Shown: positions 9,851-17,476 of the stretch, piece by piece
Layout: each line of letters begins with the position of its first letter
Numbering within the stretch: the first letter of the stretch is position 1
Origin: Cellulomonas endophytica
Lineage (GTDB): Bacteria > Actinomycetota > Actinomycetes > Actinomycetales > Cellulomonadaceae
Assembly: GCF_004123805.1 (NCBI RefSeq)
Contig: NZ_RWJX01000005.1
Location: 1-64,000, forward strand
DNA length: 64,000 bases
Reading direction: 5' to 3'
Notes under the pieces: generated by a model
What the model was told of the DNA's origin: nothing
The model's input: the letters and a program-made list of their open reading frames with translations, nothing else
The model's database searches: none
Program-made: the position numbers and the translations under genes

Positions 9851-9888
9851 GCAGGGGCCGTCGGACTCACCCGTCCGGCGGCCCCTGC
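9851..9888 (+). terminator. Stem-loop after the subtilase gene
   Basis: A 16-bp stem (GCAGGGGCCGTCGGAC paired with GTCCGGCGGCCCCTGC, one G-T wobble) closes a 6-nt loop 35 bp after the protease stop codon. There is no T-run, as is common for actinobacterial terminators. Confidence 0.65.
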
Positions 9889-9957
9889 CGCGTCCCGGAC
9901 GAGGGGTCCGGACCAGCACCCCTCACCGGGCGGGGCGGCCCCGACGATGAGGCGGTC

Positions 9958-10533
9958 GTGCCCGACGCCCCGCCCCCCGTCCCCGCCTACGCGCCCCCGC
10001 TGCCCACCGCCCGCCGCCGCGCCGCCGACGAGCGGCTGCTGACCCTCGGGCCGCTCGCGCAGGCGCTGCTCGCCGGGCACCGGGCCGTCCTGGCCGACCT
10101 CGGCGACGGCGCGACCGACGCCGACGCGCTCGCCGACCTGTTCGACCGCACGCAGGCCCGCTGGCTCGGGCACGGCGACCGCGGGGACGCCACGGTGCTG
10201 CTCGACGCCTTCGCCGTCGCCCTCGGCGACCTCGTGGTGCGCCATGCCGCCCGGCACGGGGTCGCGCTGCGCTGGGCGGTCCTCGTCGACGGGTACGGGT
10301 CGGGCGACGAGGTGCCACCCCTCGACGAGGGCACGCTCCCCGAGGGCCCGACCCTCGCGCCCGTGGTCCTGCCGCCCGTGGTCGTCGCCGACGTCGCCGG
10401 GGAGGTCGTCGTGCCGCTGCTGTCCGTCCTCGAGGACGCGTGGGGCCGCGCCCCGGAGGCCTGGCTGGCCGACGCGGCCGTGCGCCTGGCCGTCACCGCC
10501 GTCCGCCTGCGACCGGCGCGCGCCGCCGGCTGA
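9958..10533 (+). CDS. DUF3806-like hypothetical protein
   Basis: A 191-residue soluble protein of unknown function beginning at GTG. The middle (LADLFDRTQARWLGHG, then VALGDLVVRHAARHG, then LRWAVLVDGYGS) resembles the DUF3806 pattern, in which an aromatic-rich helix is followed by an LGD...W.vv.D.yG core. No catalytic motif, signal peptide or membrane segment is seen. It is monocistronic, follows the protease terminator and converges on the exonuclease gene. The start has only a weak GAGG ribosome site, and no better upstream start exists in frame. Confidence 0.55.
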   Translation: MPDAPPPVPAYAPPLPTARRRAADERLLTLGPLAQALLAGHRAVLADLGDGATDADALADLFDRTQARWLGHGDRGDATVLLDAFAVALGDLVVRHAARHGVALRWAVLVDGYGSGDEVPPLDEGTLPEGPTLAPVVLPPVVVADVAGEVVVPLLSVLEDAWGRAPEAWLADAAVRLAVTAVRLRPARAAG

Positions 10534-10543
10534 CGCGGTCCGC

Positions 10544-10571
10544 CGGCCGTCGGCCGTCGGCCGTCGGGCGT
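10544..10571. repeat. Short tandem 7-bp repeat
   Basis: Three exact copies of CGGCCGT and one variant (CGGGCGT) lie head to tail between the convergent ends of the DUF3806-like and exonuclease genes. It is probably a slippage-prone microsatellite of no coding role. Confidence 0.7.
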
Positions 10572-10584
10572 CGGGTGCCGGGCG

Positions 10585-11553
10585 TCAGCCCCGCCCGACC
10601 TCCGTCAGCGCCTCCACGACGCGCCGCACGCTGGACGACAGCCCCCACCGCTCCGCGAGCGCGACGAGCCGCTCGGGGTCCGCGGGCGTCGCCGGGAGGC
10701 GGTCGTCGTGCTCGGGCACGGCGGCGTCCCGGGCGACCTGCACGACCGTCGGCGCGACGTCCAGGTAGTCGGCCGCGTCCTGGAGCCGGCGCCGCTGCGT
10801 CGCCGTCAGGCCCGGGTCCCCGGCGTCGCGCGCCGCGAGCACCCCGGCGAGGGTGCCGTAGCGCCGCACGAGCGCCGCCGCCGTCTTCTCCCCGATGCCC
10901 GGCACGCCCGGCAGGCCGTCGGAGGGGTCGCCGCGCAGCGCCGCCATGTCCGCGTAGGCCTGGCCGCTCGCGACCGCGTACCGCTCGGCGAGCCGGGCGA
11001 CGTCCACCACCTCGAGGTCCTTGATCCCCCGGTTCGTGTAGAGGACGCGAACCGGGACCTCGTCGTCGACGAGCTGGAACAGGTCGCGGTCGCCCGTGAC
11101 CACGTCGACCGCCGCCCGGGCGCCGGCGGGGCGCGCGCTCTCGCGGGCGACGAGGGTGCCGATGACGTCGTCGGCCTCGTACCCGGGCACGCCGACGCGC
11201 GCGATGCCCAGCGCCTCCAGCGCCTCGACGATGACGGGCACCTGCGGCGTCAGGCCGTCGGGCACCTCCTCCGCGCCGTCGCCCGCCGCTGCGGCCGGGT
11301 CGGCCAGGCGGTGCGCCTTGTAGGAGGGGATCGCCCTGACCCGGAAGGCGGGCCGCCAGTCGTCGTCCCAGGCCGCGACGAGCCGGGTCGGCCGCCGGTC
11401 GAGCACGAGCCGGGCGACGATGTCGAGAAAGCCGCGCACCGCGTTCACCGGCACCCCGTCCGGGCTCCTCACGGAGTCCGGCACCCCGTAGAACGCACGG
11501 AAGTACAGGGAGGCGCTGTCGAGGAGGAGCAGCCGGCCCCGGTCGTCGGTCAC
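10585..11553 (-). CDS. 5'-3' exonuclease, FEN/PolA-N type
   Basis: A 322-residue stand-alone homologue of the 5'-nuclease domain of DNA polymerase I. It has the N-terminal LLLLDSASLYFRAFYG, VAAWDDDWRPAFR and YKAHR, the metal-site motif GYEADDVIGTLV, VVTGDRDLFQLVDD, and the helix-hairpin-helix GDPSDGLPGVPGIGEKTAAALV. These supply the conserved acidic residues and the DNA-binding helical hairpins. It probably removes flaps or RNA primers as a partner or paralogue of PolA. GTG at 11553 is chosen because LLLLDSAS normally begins within about ten residues of the N-terminus. A second GTG at 11580 would add nine residues, and neither has a clear ribosome site. Confidence 0.88.
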   Translation of the reverse strand: MTDDRGRLLLLDSASLYFRAFYGVPDSVRSPDGVPVNAVRGFLDIVARLVLDRRPTRLVAAWDDDWRPAFRVRAIPSYKAHRLADPAAAAGDGAEEVPDGLTPQVPVIVEALEALGIARVGVPGYEADDVIGTLVARESARPAGARAAVDVVTGDRDLFQLVDDEVPVRVLYTNRGIKDLEVVDVARLAERYAVASGQAYADMAALRGDPSDGLPGVPGIGEKTAAALVRRYGTLAGVLAARDAGDPGLTATQRRRLQDAADYLDVAPTVVQVARDAAVPEHDDRLPATPADPERLVALAERWGLSSSVRRVVEALTEVGRG

Positions 11554-11670
11554 CCGAGGAGTGTGGCACCGCGCGCCCACGACGAGGGGGGACGCGACCG
11601 TCGCCGGCCGCGTCCCCCCTCCGGGCCCCCTGCCCCGGCGCGGGTCGCCGGGCCGGGGTCCGCCGATGCG

Positions 11671-13233
11671 TCAGCCCAGGTCGAGCGCGCTCTCCGCGAC
11701 CGCGAGGACCGTCCAGGTGGCGCCGTCGGCGTCCGTGTACGCCCAGGTCGGCAGGAGCAGCGCCCCGCCGTCCGGGGTCCAGGTCGTCGCCCACGTCAGC
11801 TCGGCCGAGGTGAGGTCCACCGTGCGGACCGACCACGGCACCGGCGCGCCGGCCTCCGGCACGGGGGCCGCCGAGGGCGGGGTGGTCTCGTCGGGCCCGA
11901 CGACCGACGAGGTCGCCGCGTCGCCGGCGCCCGCGCCCTCCTGGGCCACCCCGGCGTCGGCCGCCCACACCGGCCCGCCCGACCCGAACCGCGGGTCGTT
12001 GAGGCGCTCGACGCCCTCCTGCGCGCCTATCGTCGGGTAGTCGCCGAGCGGGGCGAGCGCCGCGAGGGAGCCCGAGAGGTTGACGAGCTCGCCGCCGACC
12101 GCCCACGCCGACCACGGGTCGCCGACCTGCCGGCCCTCGACGACCCGGAACGCCTGCACGGTCACGCCGGTGCCGTCGGACGTGGCGGTGACCGCCCAGC
12201 CGTCGGGGTCCAGGCCGACCGCGCGCATCGCGTCCCGCAGGGCCTGCGCCGAGGCGTCCGGGTCGGAGGCCGGGCACGCCTCGCCGCCGGCGGCCGCCGG
12301 GTCGAGGCAGCCCTCGTCGACCGGCCGGTTGAAGCCGACCGACCCGCCGTCCCAGACCATGACGTTGGGGCCGGAGCCGTCCGTCGGGCCGACCATCCAC
12401 GTGCCGTACTGCGCCGTCGCCGTCCCGGTGACGCCGAGCGCCGCCGCGACCCGCTCGGCGGTCGCCGCGTCGACGACGCCGCTCGCGTCGTAGGCCCAGG
12501 CCGGCGCGGAGCCCGTCGCGTCCCCGAGGCCGGAGCCGGTGAACACGGTGCGGCCACCGCCCCAGGGCATCATCGCGGCGTCCGCGCCGGCCACGGCGAG
12601 CCGCTCGGGCGCCGCCCCGCCCGTCGCCGGGCCGGCGGGGGCGACCTGCGCCGCGGAGCCCGCGGCCGCGTCCTGCCCGCCGGCGGCGGAGGCGTCGCCG
12701 AGCGTCAGCGCGGGGGCGGCGGTGATCACGGTGCCGCCGTCACCCCCCTGCGCGACGCCGATCCCGTACCCCCCTCCCCCGACGACGAGCGCTCCCGCGA
12801 CCGCGGCCGCCGCCGGCAGCCAGACCCGCCGCCGCCGGCGCGGCGCCAGCGGCACGACGCCGTGCGGGTCGGTGCCCGCGGAGGTCGGGTCGTCGGGACC
12901 GGACGTCGCCGCGGCCGGGGACGTGCCGGCGAGCGGCACCCCCGTGCGGTCCGCGACCCGCTCACGCACGGCGGCCTCCGGCACCGGCGTCCCCCGTGCC
13001 GGGTCGGCCGCGCGCAGCCGGACGAGCTCCTCGCCCTCGACCGGCCCGTCGTCGCGCCCGTCGCCGCTCGGCGCGCCGCCCGGCTCGTCGCCGTACCCGG
13101 CGCCCGGCTCGTCGCCGCGCACGGCGCCCTGCCCGTCGTCCTGCCCGGCGCCCGGCCCGTCGCCGCCCGGACCGCCCCTGCGGTCCTCGGGCACGGCGCC
13201 GTCCGGCCCGGTCCCCCTCGTCGTCCCGTCCAC
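11671..13233 (-). CDS. Single-pass membrane protein, probable anti-sigma partner of the ECF sigma factor
   Basis: A 520-residue bitopic protein. Residues 1-65 are Gly/Asp-rich with imperfect GDEPG repeats. Residues 69-93 (ELVRLRAADPARG ... AAVRERV) look like the short cytoplasmic LRAADPA motif found in actinobacterial proteins encoded beside ECF sigma genes. RRRRR precedes one membrane span at about 137-160. The remaining 360 residues are predicted outside the cell and match no domain I can name. GTG at 13233 follows a strong GAGGAG site. It is divergent from the sigma factor gene, and both face the same promoter-like motif. An anti-sigma role is inferred from position and motif; the HxxxCxxC zinc motif of classical anti-sigma factors is absent. 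Confidence 0.7.
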   Translation of the reverse strand: MDGTTRGTGPDGAVPEDRRGGPGGDGPGAGQDDGQGAVRGDEPGAGYGDEPGGAPSGDGRDDGPVEGEELVRLRAADPARGTPVPEAAVRERVADRTGVPLAGTSPAAATSGPDDPTSAGTDPHGVVPLAPRRRRRVWLPAAAAVAGALVVGGGGYGIGVAQGGDGGTVITAAPALTLGDASAAGGQDAAAGSAAQVAPAGPATGGAAPERLAVAGADAAMMPWGGGRTVFTGSGLGDATGSAPAWAYDASGVVDAATAERVAAALGVTGTATAQYGTWMVGPTDGSGPNVMVWDGGSVGFNRPVDEGCLDPAAAGGEACPASDPDASAQALRDAMRAVGLDPDGWAVTATSDGTGVTVQAFRVVEGRQVGDPWSAWAVGGELVNLSGSLAALAPLGDYPTIGAQEGVERLNDPRFGSGGPVWAADAGVAQEGAGAGDAATSSVVGPDETTPPSAAPVPEAGAPVPWSVRTVDLTSAELTWATTWTPDGGALLLPTWAYTDADGATWTVLAVAESALDLG

Positions 13234-13285
13234 CGTCGTCTCCTCGTGACACGCGTCGACCGGGGTGCCCGGCCGTCCACCCCCT

Positions 13286-13314
13286 CTGTGTCGCGACCCA
13301 GCCCGCCCTTGCAC
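13286..13314 (-). promoter_or_regulatory. ECF-type promoter candidate for the membrane protein gene
   Basis: Read on the minus strand, GTGCAAGG is followed after 13 bp by CGACACAG. The same two 8-mers with the same 13-bp spacing occur in mirror image at 13378-13406. Distances place transcription start about 46 bp before the GTG at 13233, leaving room for its GAGGAG site. Confidence 0.6.
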
Positions 13315-13377
13315 CCCACCGCGCCGCCCGCGCCCGGGTCGGCGCGGTCACGGTTCGACGACGGATGTGGCGCACCC

Positions 13378-13406
13378 GTGCAAGGACGGGTCGCCCCCCG
13401 ACACAG
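13378..13406 (+). promoter_or_regulatory. ECF-type promoter candidate for the sigma factor gene
   Basis: GTGCAAGG (13378-13385), 13 bp, CGACACAG (13399-13406). It is the exact mirror copy of the element at 13286-13314 and is directed at the sigma gene, as expected for autoregulation by an ECF sigma factor. Transcription would start near 13412-13414, where a GTG lies in the sigma reading frame, so a leaderless transcript is possible. Confidence 0.6.
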
Positions 13407-13566
13407 TGCAGGTGTGGGAGACGACCCGAGGACCGCGGCCGCACCGGCCGGCGCCGCCGCGCACGACGCGCCGCCGCCGGCCGCGGCACCGACCCGGGCG
13501 GCCGGGGGTCCCGCCCGGCCGCGGCTGGTGAGCGTCCGCGGGCACCTCGTCGACCCTCCCGGAACG

Positions 13567-14133
13567 ATGCGGCCGGAGCCCGACGACCGCGAGGACGAGG
13601 TCGGCACGGACGGCCCCGATCCCGGGACGGCTCCCGCCGCTCCCCCCGCCGACCGGGGCGAGGCGTGGTTCGAGGCCCTCGTCACCGCGCACCTGCCGGC
13701 GGTCCACCGCTACCTGCTGCGCCGGGGCGCCCGCGACGAGGCGGAGGACCTCACCGCGGAGGTGCTCACGGTCGCGTGGCGCCGCCGCGGCGACGTGCCG
13801 GAGGGCGCCGAGCTGCCGTGGCTGTACCGGACGGCGGGCTTCGTGCTGGCGAACCACCGCCGTCGGCACCGCCCCGTGCCGGTCGCCGACGTGCCGGACG
13901 AGCCCGTCGACGACGACCCCGCCCACCTCGCCGTCACGGACGACGCCGTCCGCCGCGCCCTGCTGCGCCTCTCGCCGCGGGACCGCCAGGTGCTGCTGCT
14001 GCACGCGTGGGAGGGCCTGACCGGCGCCGAGCTGGGCGCCGTCCTCGGCGTCTCGACCGGCGGTGCCGAGGCGGCCCTCAGCCGGGCCCGCGCCCGCCTC
14101 CGCACGGCCTGGGCCGAGCTCGACGCCGTCTGA
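13567..14133 (+). CDS. ECF-family RNA polymerase sigma factor
   Basis: A 188-residue sigma-70 family factor with only regions 2 and 4. Region 2 spans about 35-100: FEALVTAHLPAVHRYLLRRG, AEDLTAEVLTVAWRRR and PWLYRTAGFVLANHRRR. Region 4 spans about 130-180: LRLSPRDRQVLLLHAWEGL, then the helix-turn-helix AELGAVLGVSTGGAEAALSRAR. It directs RNA polymerase to specific promoters, probably including its own. ATG at 13567 gives the usual family length. A leaderless GTG at 13414 would add 51 Ala/Pro-rich residues and fits the upstream promoter element better. The divergent membrane protein is its likely antagonist. The signal sensed is unknown. Confidence 0.85.
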   Translation: MRPEPDDREDEVGTDGPDPGTAPAAPPADRGEAWFEALVTAHLPAVHRYLLRRGARDEAEDLTAEVLTVAWRRRGDVPEGAELPWLYRTAGFVLANHRRRHRPVPVADVPDEPVDDDPAHLAVTDDAVRRALLRLSPRDRQVLLLHAWEGLTGAELGAVLGVSTGGAEAALSRARARLRTAWAELDAV

Positions 14134-14254
14134 CCGTCCCCCGGCTGCGTCATCGCCGCAGTGGCGCCGCCATCCGACCGCTGCGCCGGCAACTCCAGCC
14201 GCAGGATGACGGCGCCGAAACGTCCCGCCGGACGGCCGGCCGGCAGCGCGAGCA

Positions 14255-14297
14255 CGTCATCCGGTGGTGCGCGCGCGTGGCGGAGCCACCGGATCAC
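14255..14297. terminator. Bidirectional stem-loop between convergent genes
   Basis: Arms CGTCATCCGGTGG and CCACCGGATCACG pair at 12 of 13 positions around a G/C-rich loop of about 18 nt. It lies in the 208-bp gap between the convergent sigma factor and nucleotidyltransferase genes, which otherwise holds nothing I can name. Confidence 0.5.
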
Positions 14298-14341
14298 GGG
14301 GTCGTGAGCCGGACGACCGGGCGACGCGAGGGCGGGAATGG

Positions 14342-14875
14342 TCAGGGCGGTGCGGGCGGACGGTCCTCCGCGAGGGCGTGCAGCAGGGCGAGGTCGTGGA
14401 GGTCGACCGCGCCGGGCGGGTAGCCCGAGTGGAAGCGCAGCTGCTGCGCCACGTCGAGGCACCCGACGGTGCGCCCGGCGACCGTGCCGGTCACGAAGCA
14501 CGAGGCCGGGTAGAGGAACACCGTCCCGGGCGGCCCCGCCTGGACGCCGTCGCCGGGCGACGCGCCGGCACCGGCACGGGCGTCGGCATCAGCGGCGGCG
14601 GCGAAGGCCACCGGGTGCAGGTCGACCCATCGCTGGCCGGTCGCGGCGAGCTCGACGCGCACGGGGCGGTGGTCGGTCTCGACGGCGTAGCCCAGGGCCG
14701 CCAGCGCCGTGAGCGCCTGGGCCTCGTCGGCGGCGTCGAGCGCGAGGTCGAGGTCCCGGTGAGGTCGCGTGCGCCGGCCGACGAGCGCGTCGACGCCCCA
14801 GCCGCCGGACACCCACGCGCGGGCGCCCGCCGCGGCGAGGGCGTCGAGGACGCGGAGCACCTCGTCGGCGTCCAT
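14342..14875 (-). CDS. Nucleotidyltransferase, ANT(2'')/LinB-like
   Basis: A 177-residue protein of the small antibiotic-type nucleotidyltransferase fold. Residues 21-44 contain the signature: Ser23-Gly24-Gly25-Trp26-Gly27-Val28-Asp29, then Arg-Pro-His-Arg-Asp41-Leu-Asp43. The two aspartates are the metal ligands, as in aminoglycoside 2''- and lincosamide nucleotidyltransferases. A conserved VDLHPVAF strand follows, then an Ala/Asp/Gly-rich insert at about 118-137. It could transfer AMP to a small molecule, but chromosomal members are often of unknown substrate, so a resistance role is not established. The ATG at 14875 begins 35 bp after the MinD-like gene ends, suggesting joint transcription. 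Confidence 0.78.
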   Translation of the reverse strand: MDADEVLRVLDALAAAGARAWVSGGWGVDALVGRRTRPHRDLDLALDAADEAQALTALAALGYAVETDHRPVRVELAATGQRWVDLHPVAFAAAADADARAGAGASPGDGVQAGPPGTVFLYPASCFVTGTVAGRTVGCLDVAQQLRFHSGYPPGAVDLHDLALLHALAEDRPPAPP

Positions 14876-14910
14876 CCCGCGCCCCCTCCGCGACCCGGTG
14901 CCCGGACCGG

Positions 14911-16254
14911 TCAGAGGCCCTCGGCGACGACGGCCGTCGCGTGCAGCCAGGCGTCCTGCGTCGGCCGCCGCAGCGCGTCCCACTGCAGGGGGCCGCCGGA
15001 GACGAGCGCCTCGTCGTGCGGGACCTCGACGACCGCGCGGGTGAGCGCGCCGAAGTGGGTGCGCAGCCGGTCGCGCAGGTCGCGGTCGACGGTCGCGGCC
15101 GGCGCGGCGAGGACGGTGACGGCCTGGCGGACCTTCTCGTCGTGGCCGGTGGCCCGCAGGGCGTCCAGGGCCCAGGCGGCCGACTGCGCGGTGTCCTCCC
15201 GGACGGTGGACACCACGACGATCTGGTCGGCCACCTCCACGGCGGCCTGCCAGTTCGAGGCGCGCATGTTGTTGCCCGTGTCGACGACCGTCACGCGGTA
15301 GTACCGCTGGAGCACGGCGTGCAGGGCGTGGAACGCGTCGGCGTCGACGGACGCGGCGGAGGCGGCGTCCTCGTCGGAGGCGAGCACGTCGAACTGCATG
15401 CGCGGCTGGCTGCGCACGTAGCCGTCGAGGTCGCCGAGGCGCAGGTTGCGGCTCCGCGTCAGGCCCGGCAGGTCGCGCAGGAGGTCGACCGCCGTGCGCG
15501 TGTGCCCCTCGTGCGCGGAGCGCCAGCCGAGGGTGCCGCGGGTCTCGTTGTTGTCCCAGGCGAGGGTCGAGCCGCCGCGGTGCAGGCCGAAGGTCGCGGC
15601 CAGCAGCAGCGTCGCGGTCGTCTTCGTCGCGCCGCCCTTGGGGTTCACGACGACGACCGTGCGCGGGCCGTCGAGGTGGCGCCGGACCGACGCCACGGCG
15701 TCGCGGTGGCGCCGCTCGGCGCGGCCCGGGCCGGGGGCGACCCGGCCGCCGGTGACGGTGCGGACCGCGCGGCGCCAGCCCCACTCGGCGCCGCCGGTGG
15801 CCTCCGAGCGCCGCTGGGCCAGGAGGTCGTCGAGCGTCGGCAGGTCCTGCTCGCGCCGGCCGGACGGGCGGGCGCCCGCCGCCGCGGTGCCGGTGGCGGG
15901 CCCGGAGTGCCGGCTGGCACCGGCGCCGGCCGCGCGCGGGGCCGGGGTGGGCGGGGCGTCGGGGCCGGGCGGGGTCGGCGCCTCGTCGACCCGGCCGTCC
16001 GGGTGCACGAGCAGCCACCAGAGGCCGTCCGGGTCGCGGACCTCGACGGGCACGGGGCGCCCCTCGACCGCCGCGAGCCGCGCGACGCGCTCCGTCACCG
16101 CCGCGCCGACCGCCGCGAGGTCGGCCCCCTGGAGGGGCTCGACCGTGCCGGCGATGGTCAGCTCGCCCGTGCCGTCCGGCCGCAGCCGTGCGCGGACGGG
16201 GGCCGCGGCGCCCTCGCCGCCCGCCCCGGGGCCCGTCGTCGTGCCCGTGCTCAT
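14911..16254 (-). CDS. MinD/ParA-like ATPase with N-terminal extension
   Basis: A 447-residue protein. Residues 1-100 include a beta-rich segment with the pattern DPDGLWWLLVHPDGRVDEAP. A Pro/Ala-rich linker follows, and the SIMIBI ATPase runs from about 198 to the end. The P-loop is a deviant Walker A, Asn204-Pro-Lys-Gly-Gly-Ala-Thr-Lys-Thr-Thr213, with the MinD-type first lysine but Thr210 where Gly normally precedes the second lysine. WDNNETRG and VVDTGNNMRA are the switch and Walker B regions. Actinobacterial relatives with long N-terminal extensions are linked to type VII secretion or pole-localised machines, but no WXG100 or Ecc gene is visible here. ATG at 16254 follows GAGAGGGA. Confidence 0.8.
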   Translation of the reverse strand: MSTGTTTGPGAGGEGAAAPVRARLRPDGTGELTIAGTVEPLQGADLAAVGAAVTERVARLAAVEGRPVPVEVRDPDGLWWLLVHPDGRVDEAPTPPGPDAPPTPAPRAAGAGASRHSGPATGTAAAGARPSGRREQDLPTLDDLLAQRRSEATGGAEWGWRRAVRTVTGGRVAPGPGRAERRHRDAVASVRRHLDGPRTVVVVNPKGGATKTTATLLLAATFGLHRGGSTLAWDNNETRGTLGWRSAHEGHTRTAVDLLRDLPGLTRSRNLRLGDLDGYVRSQPRMQFDVLASDEDAASAASVDADAFHALHAVLQRYYRVTVVDTGNNMRASNWQAAVEVADQIVVVSTVREDTAQSAAWALDALRATGHDEKVRQAVTVLAAPAATVDRDLRDRLRTHFGALTRAVVEVPHDEALVSGGPLQWDALRRPTQDAWLHATAVVAEGL

Positions 16255-16395
16255 GCGTCCCTCTCGTCGTCCGGGTGCGCACCCGCCGGTCGTCGGCCGG
16301 GTGCTCCGGGGGACGAACCTACGCCGCGACCGGCCCCGGGCGCGCCTCCGCACCCCCGCCCGGTGGGCGCCACGAGCGGCCGGACCGCCCCCGAC

Positions 16396-16836
16396 CTAGT
16401 CGATCTCGAGCTCGAACCACACCGTCGTGCCGCCGGAGGACGCGGTGTTCGTGCCCCACGCGGTCGACAGCGCCTCGACGATGGCGAGGCCTCGCCCGCT
16501 CGTCGCGGTGGGCTCGGGGTGCTGCGGGACGGGGTGGCCGTGGCCCTCGTCGGTGACGGAGACCCGCAGGCTCGTCGCGTCGAGGCTGAGCTCGACGAGG
16601 ACCGAGCCCTCCGGCGGGCCGTGCACGACCGCGTTCGCCACGACCTCGCCGGTCAGCAGCTCGGCGTACTGGTTCGCGACCCCGTGCACGCCCGCGGCGG
16701 CCACGCGGTGCATGACCCAGTGCCGGGCGACGCGCGGCGAGGTGGTGGCCGGCGGGAGCACGACCTGGTCGGCGACGACGGGCCCTCGCCGACGGCGCAG
16801 GCTGGCCGCGCTCCTGAGGTCCCGGACGTCTCCCAC
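16396..16836 (-). CDS. RsbW-like ATP-binding protein (HATPase_c_2)
   Basis: A 146-residue stand-alone GHKL ATPase of the anti-sigma / serine kinase type. The N-box is LLTGEVVANAVVHG (about 61-74), the G1 box SVTDEGHGHP and the G2 box SGRGLAIVEALSTAWG, ending in strand TTVWFELEID. Such proteins bind ATP and either phosphorylate an anti-anti-sigma factor or hold a sigma factor. No STAS partner or sigma-B-type gene is adjacent, so its target is unknown. It lies on the same strand as the MinD-like gene, with 141 bp between them. Confidence 0.82.
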   Translation of the reverse strand: MGDVRDLRSAASLRRRRGPVVADQVVLPPATTSPRVARHWVMHRVAAAGVHGVANQYAELLTGEVVANAVVHGPPEGSVLVELSLDATSLRVSVTDEGHGHPVPQHPEPTATSGRGLAIVEALSTAWGTNTASSGGTTVWFELEID

Positions 16837-17026
16837 GCCGACCAGGGTGCCCGATGCCGGCCGGATCCGCCCGGCAGGGCCGCCGCCGGCGCCCGCTCGC
16901 CTCAGGCCCCGGCCGTGCCCGTGGGGCCCCGTCCGCGTCCGTGCGGACCCGTCCGGCGCCCGTCCTGCAGTCGACCTTCGCCCGTCCCGGAACCCGTCCC
17001 GGAGCCCGTCCCGACGGCCGGGCCCG

Positions 17027-17278
17027 TCAGTACCCGCGCGGGGCGGCCGGACGCCAGACGGAGGACTCGCTGGGCATGAGGATCCACAGGATCGGGTACA
17101 CGAGGATCTGGCTCCCCGGGATGAGGAAGAGCGTCGCCACGAAGATGACGCGCATGAGCGCGGGGCTCATCCCGAAGCGGTGCGCCAGCCCGACGCACAC
17201 CCCGCCGAGGAGGCGCCCGTGGCGGGGGCGGATGAGCCCCTGCCGTCCGAGGGGCGCCTGGTAGCCGTAGCCGGACAT
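17027..17278 (-). CDS. PspC-domain small membrane protein
   Basis: An 83-residue protein with one PspC domain. It has the typical opening RPRHGRLLGGVCVGLAHRFG, then a membrane span LMRVIFVATLFLIPGSQILVY and WILMP. PspC proteins take part in envelope-stress responses. In actinobacteria the short single-domain form is common and its role is uncertain. ATG at 17278 is preceded by GGAGAGGA, so the longer upstream reading frame is rejected. It is monocistronic and divergent from the LigD-type polymerase gene. Confidence 0.85.
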   Translation of the reverse strand: MSGYGYQAPLGRQGLIRPRHGRLLGGVCVGLAHRFGMSPALMRVIFVATLFLIPGSQILVYPILWILMPSESSVWRPAAPRGY

Positions 17279-17476
17279 GGTCCGTCCTCTCCTGCGCGGG
17301 TGTGTCCCGCGCGGTCGTCGATGACCCCAGCCTGCCGCGCCGGGGCGCCCGCCGACATCGGGGGATCCCCTGGTCCGCCCCCGGACCCGACCCCGGCACG
17401 GCACCGGGCTCCGGGACGGCGGCCCACCCGCGCGTCACCCCTGGTCCAGGCCCCTCCGCCGTGGGAGCGTGACGCC

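Noticed and set aside
13051-13160. Imperfect repeats in the start of the membrane protein gene as a mobile element end
   Set aside because: They encode in-frame GDEPG-like peptide repeats and have no inverted ends or transposase.
16975-17015. Direct repeats of CCCGTCCCGGA between the RsbW-like and PspC genes
   Set aside because: Only about three imperfect units in G/C-rich sequence; too weak to call a functional repeat.
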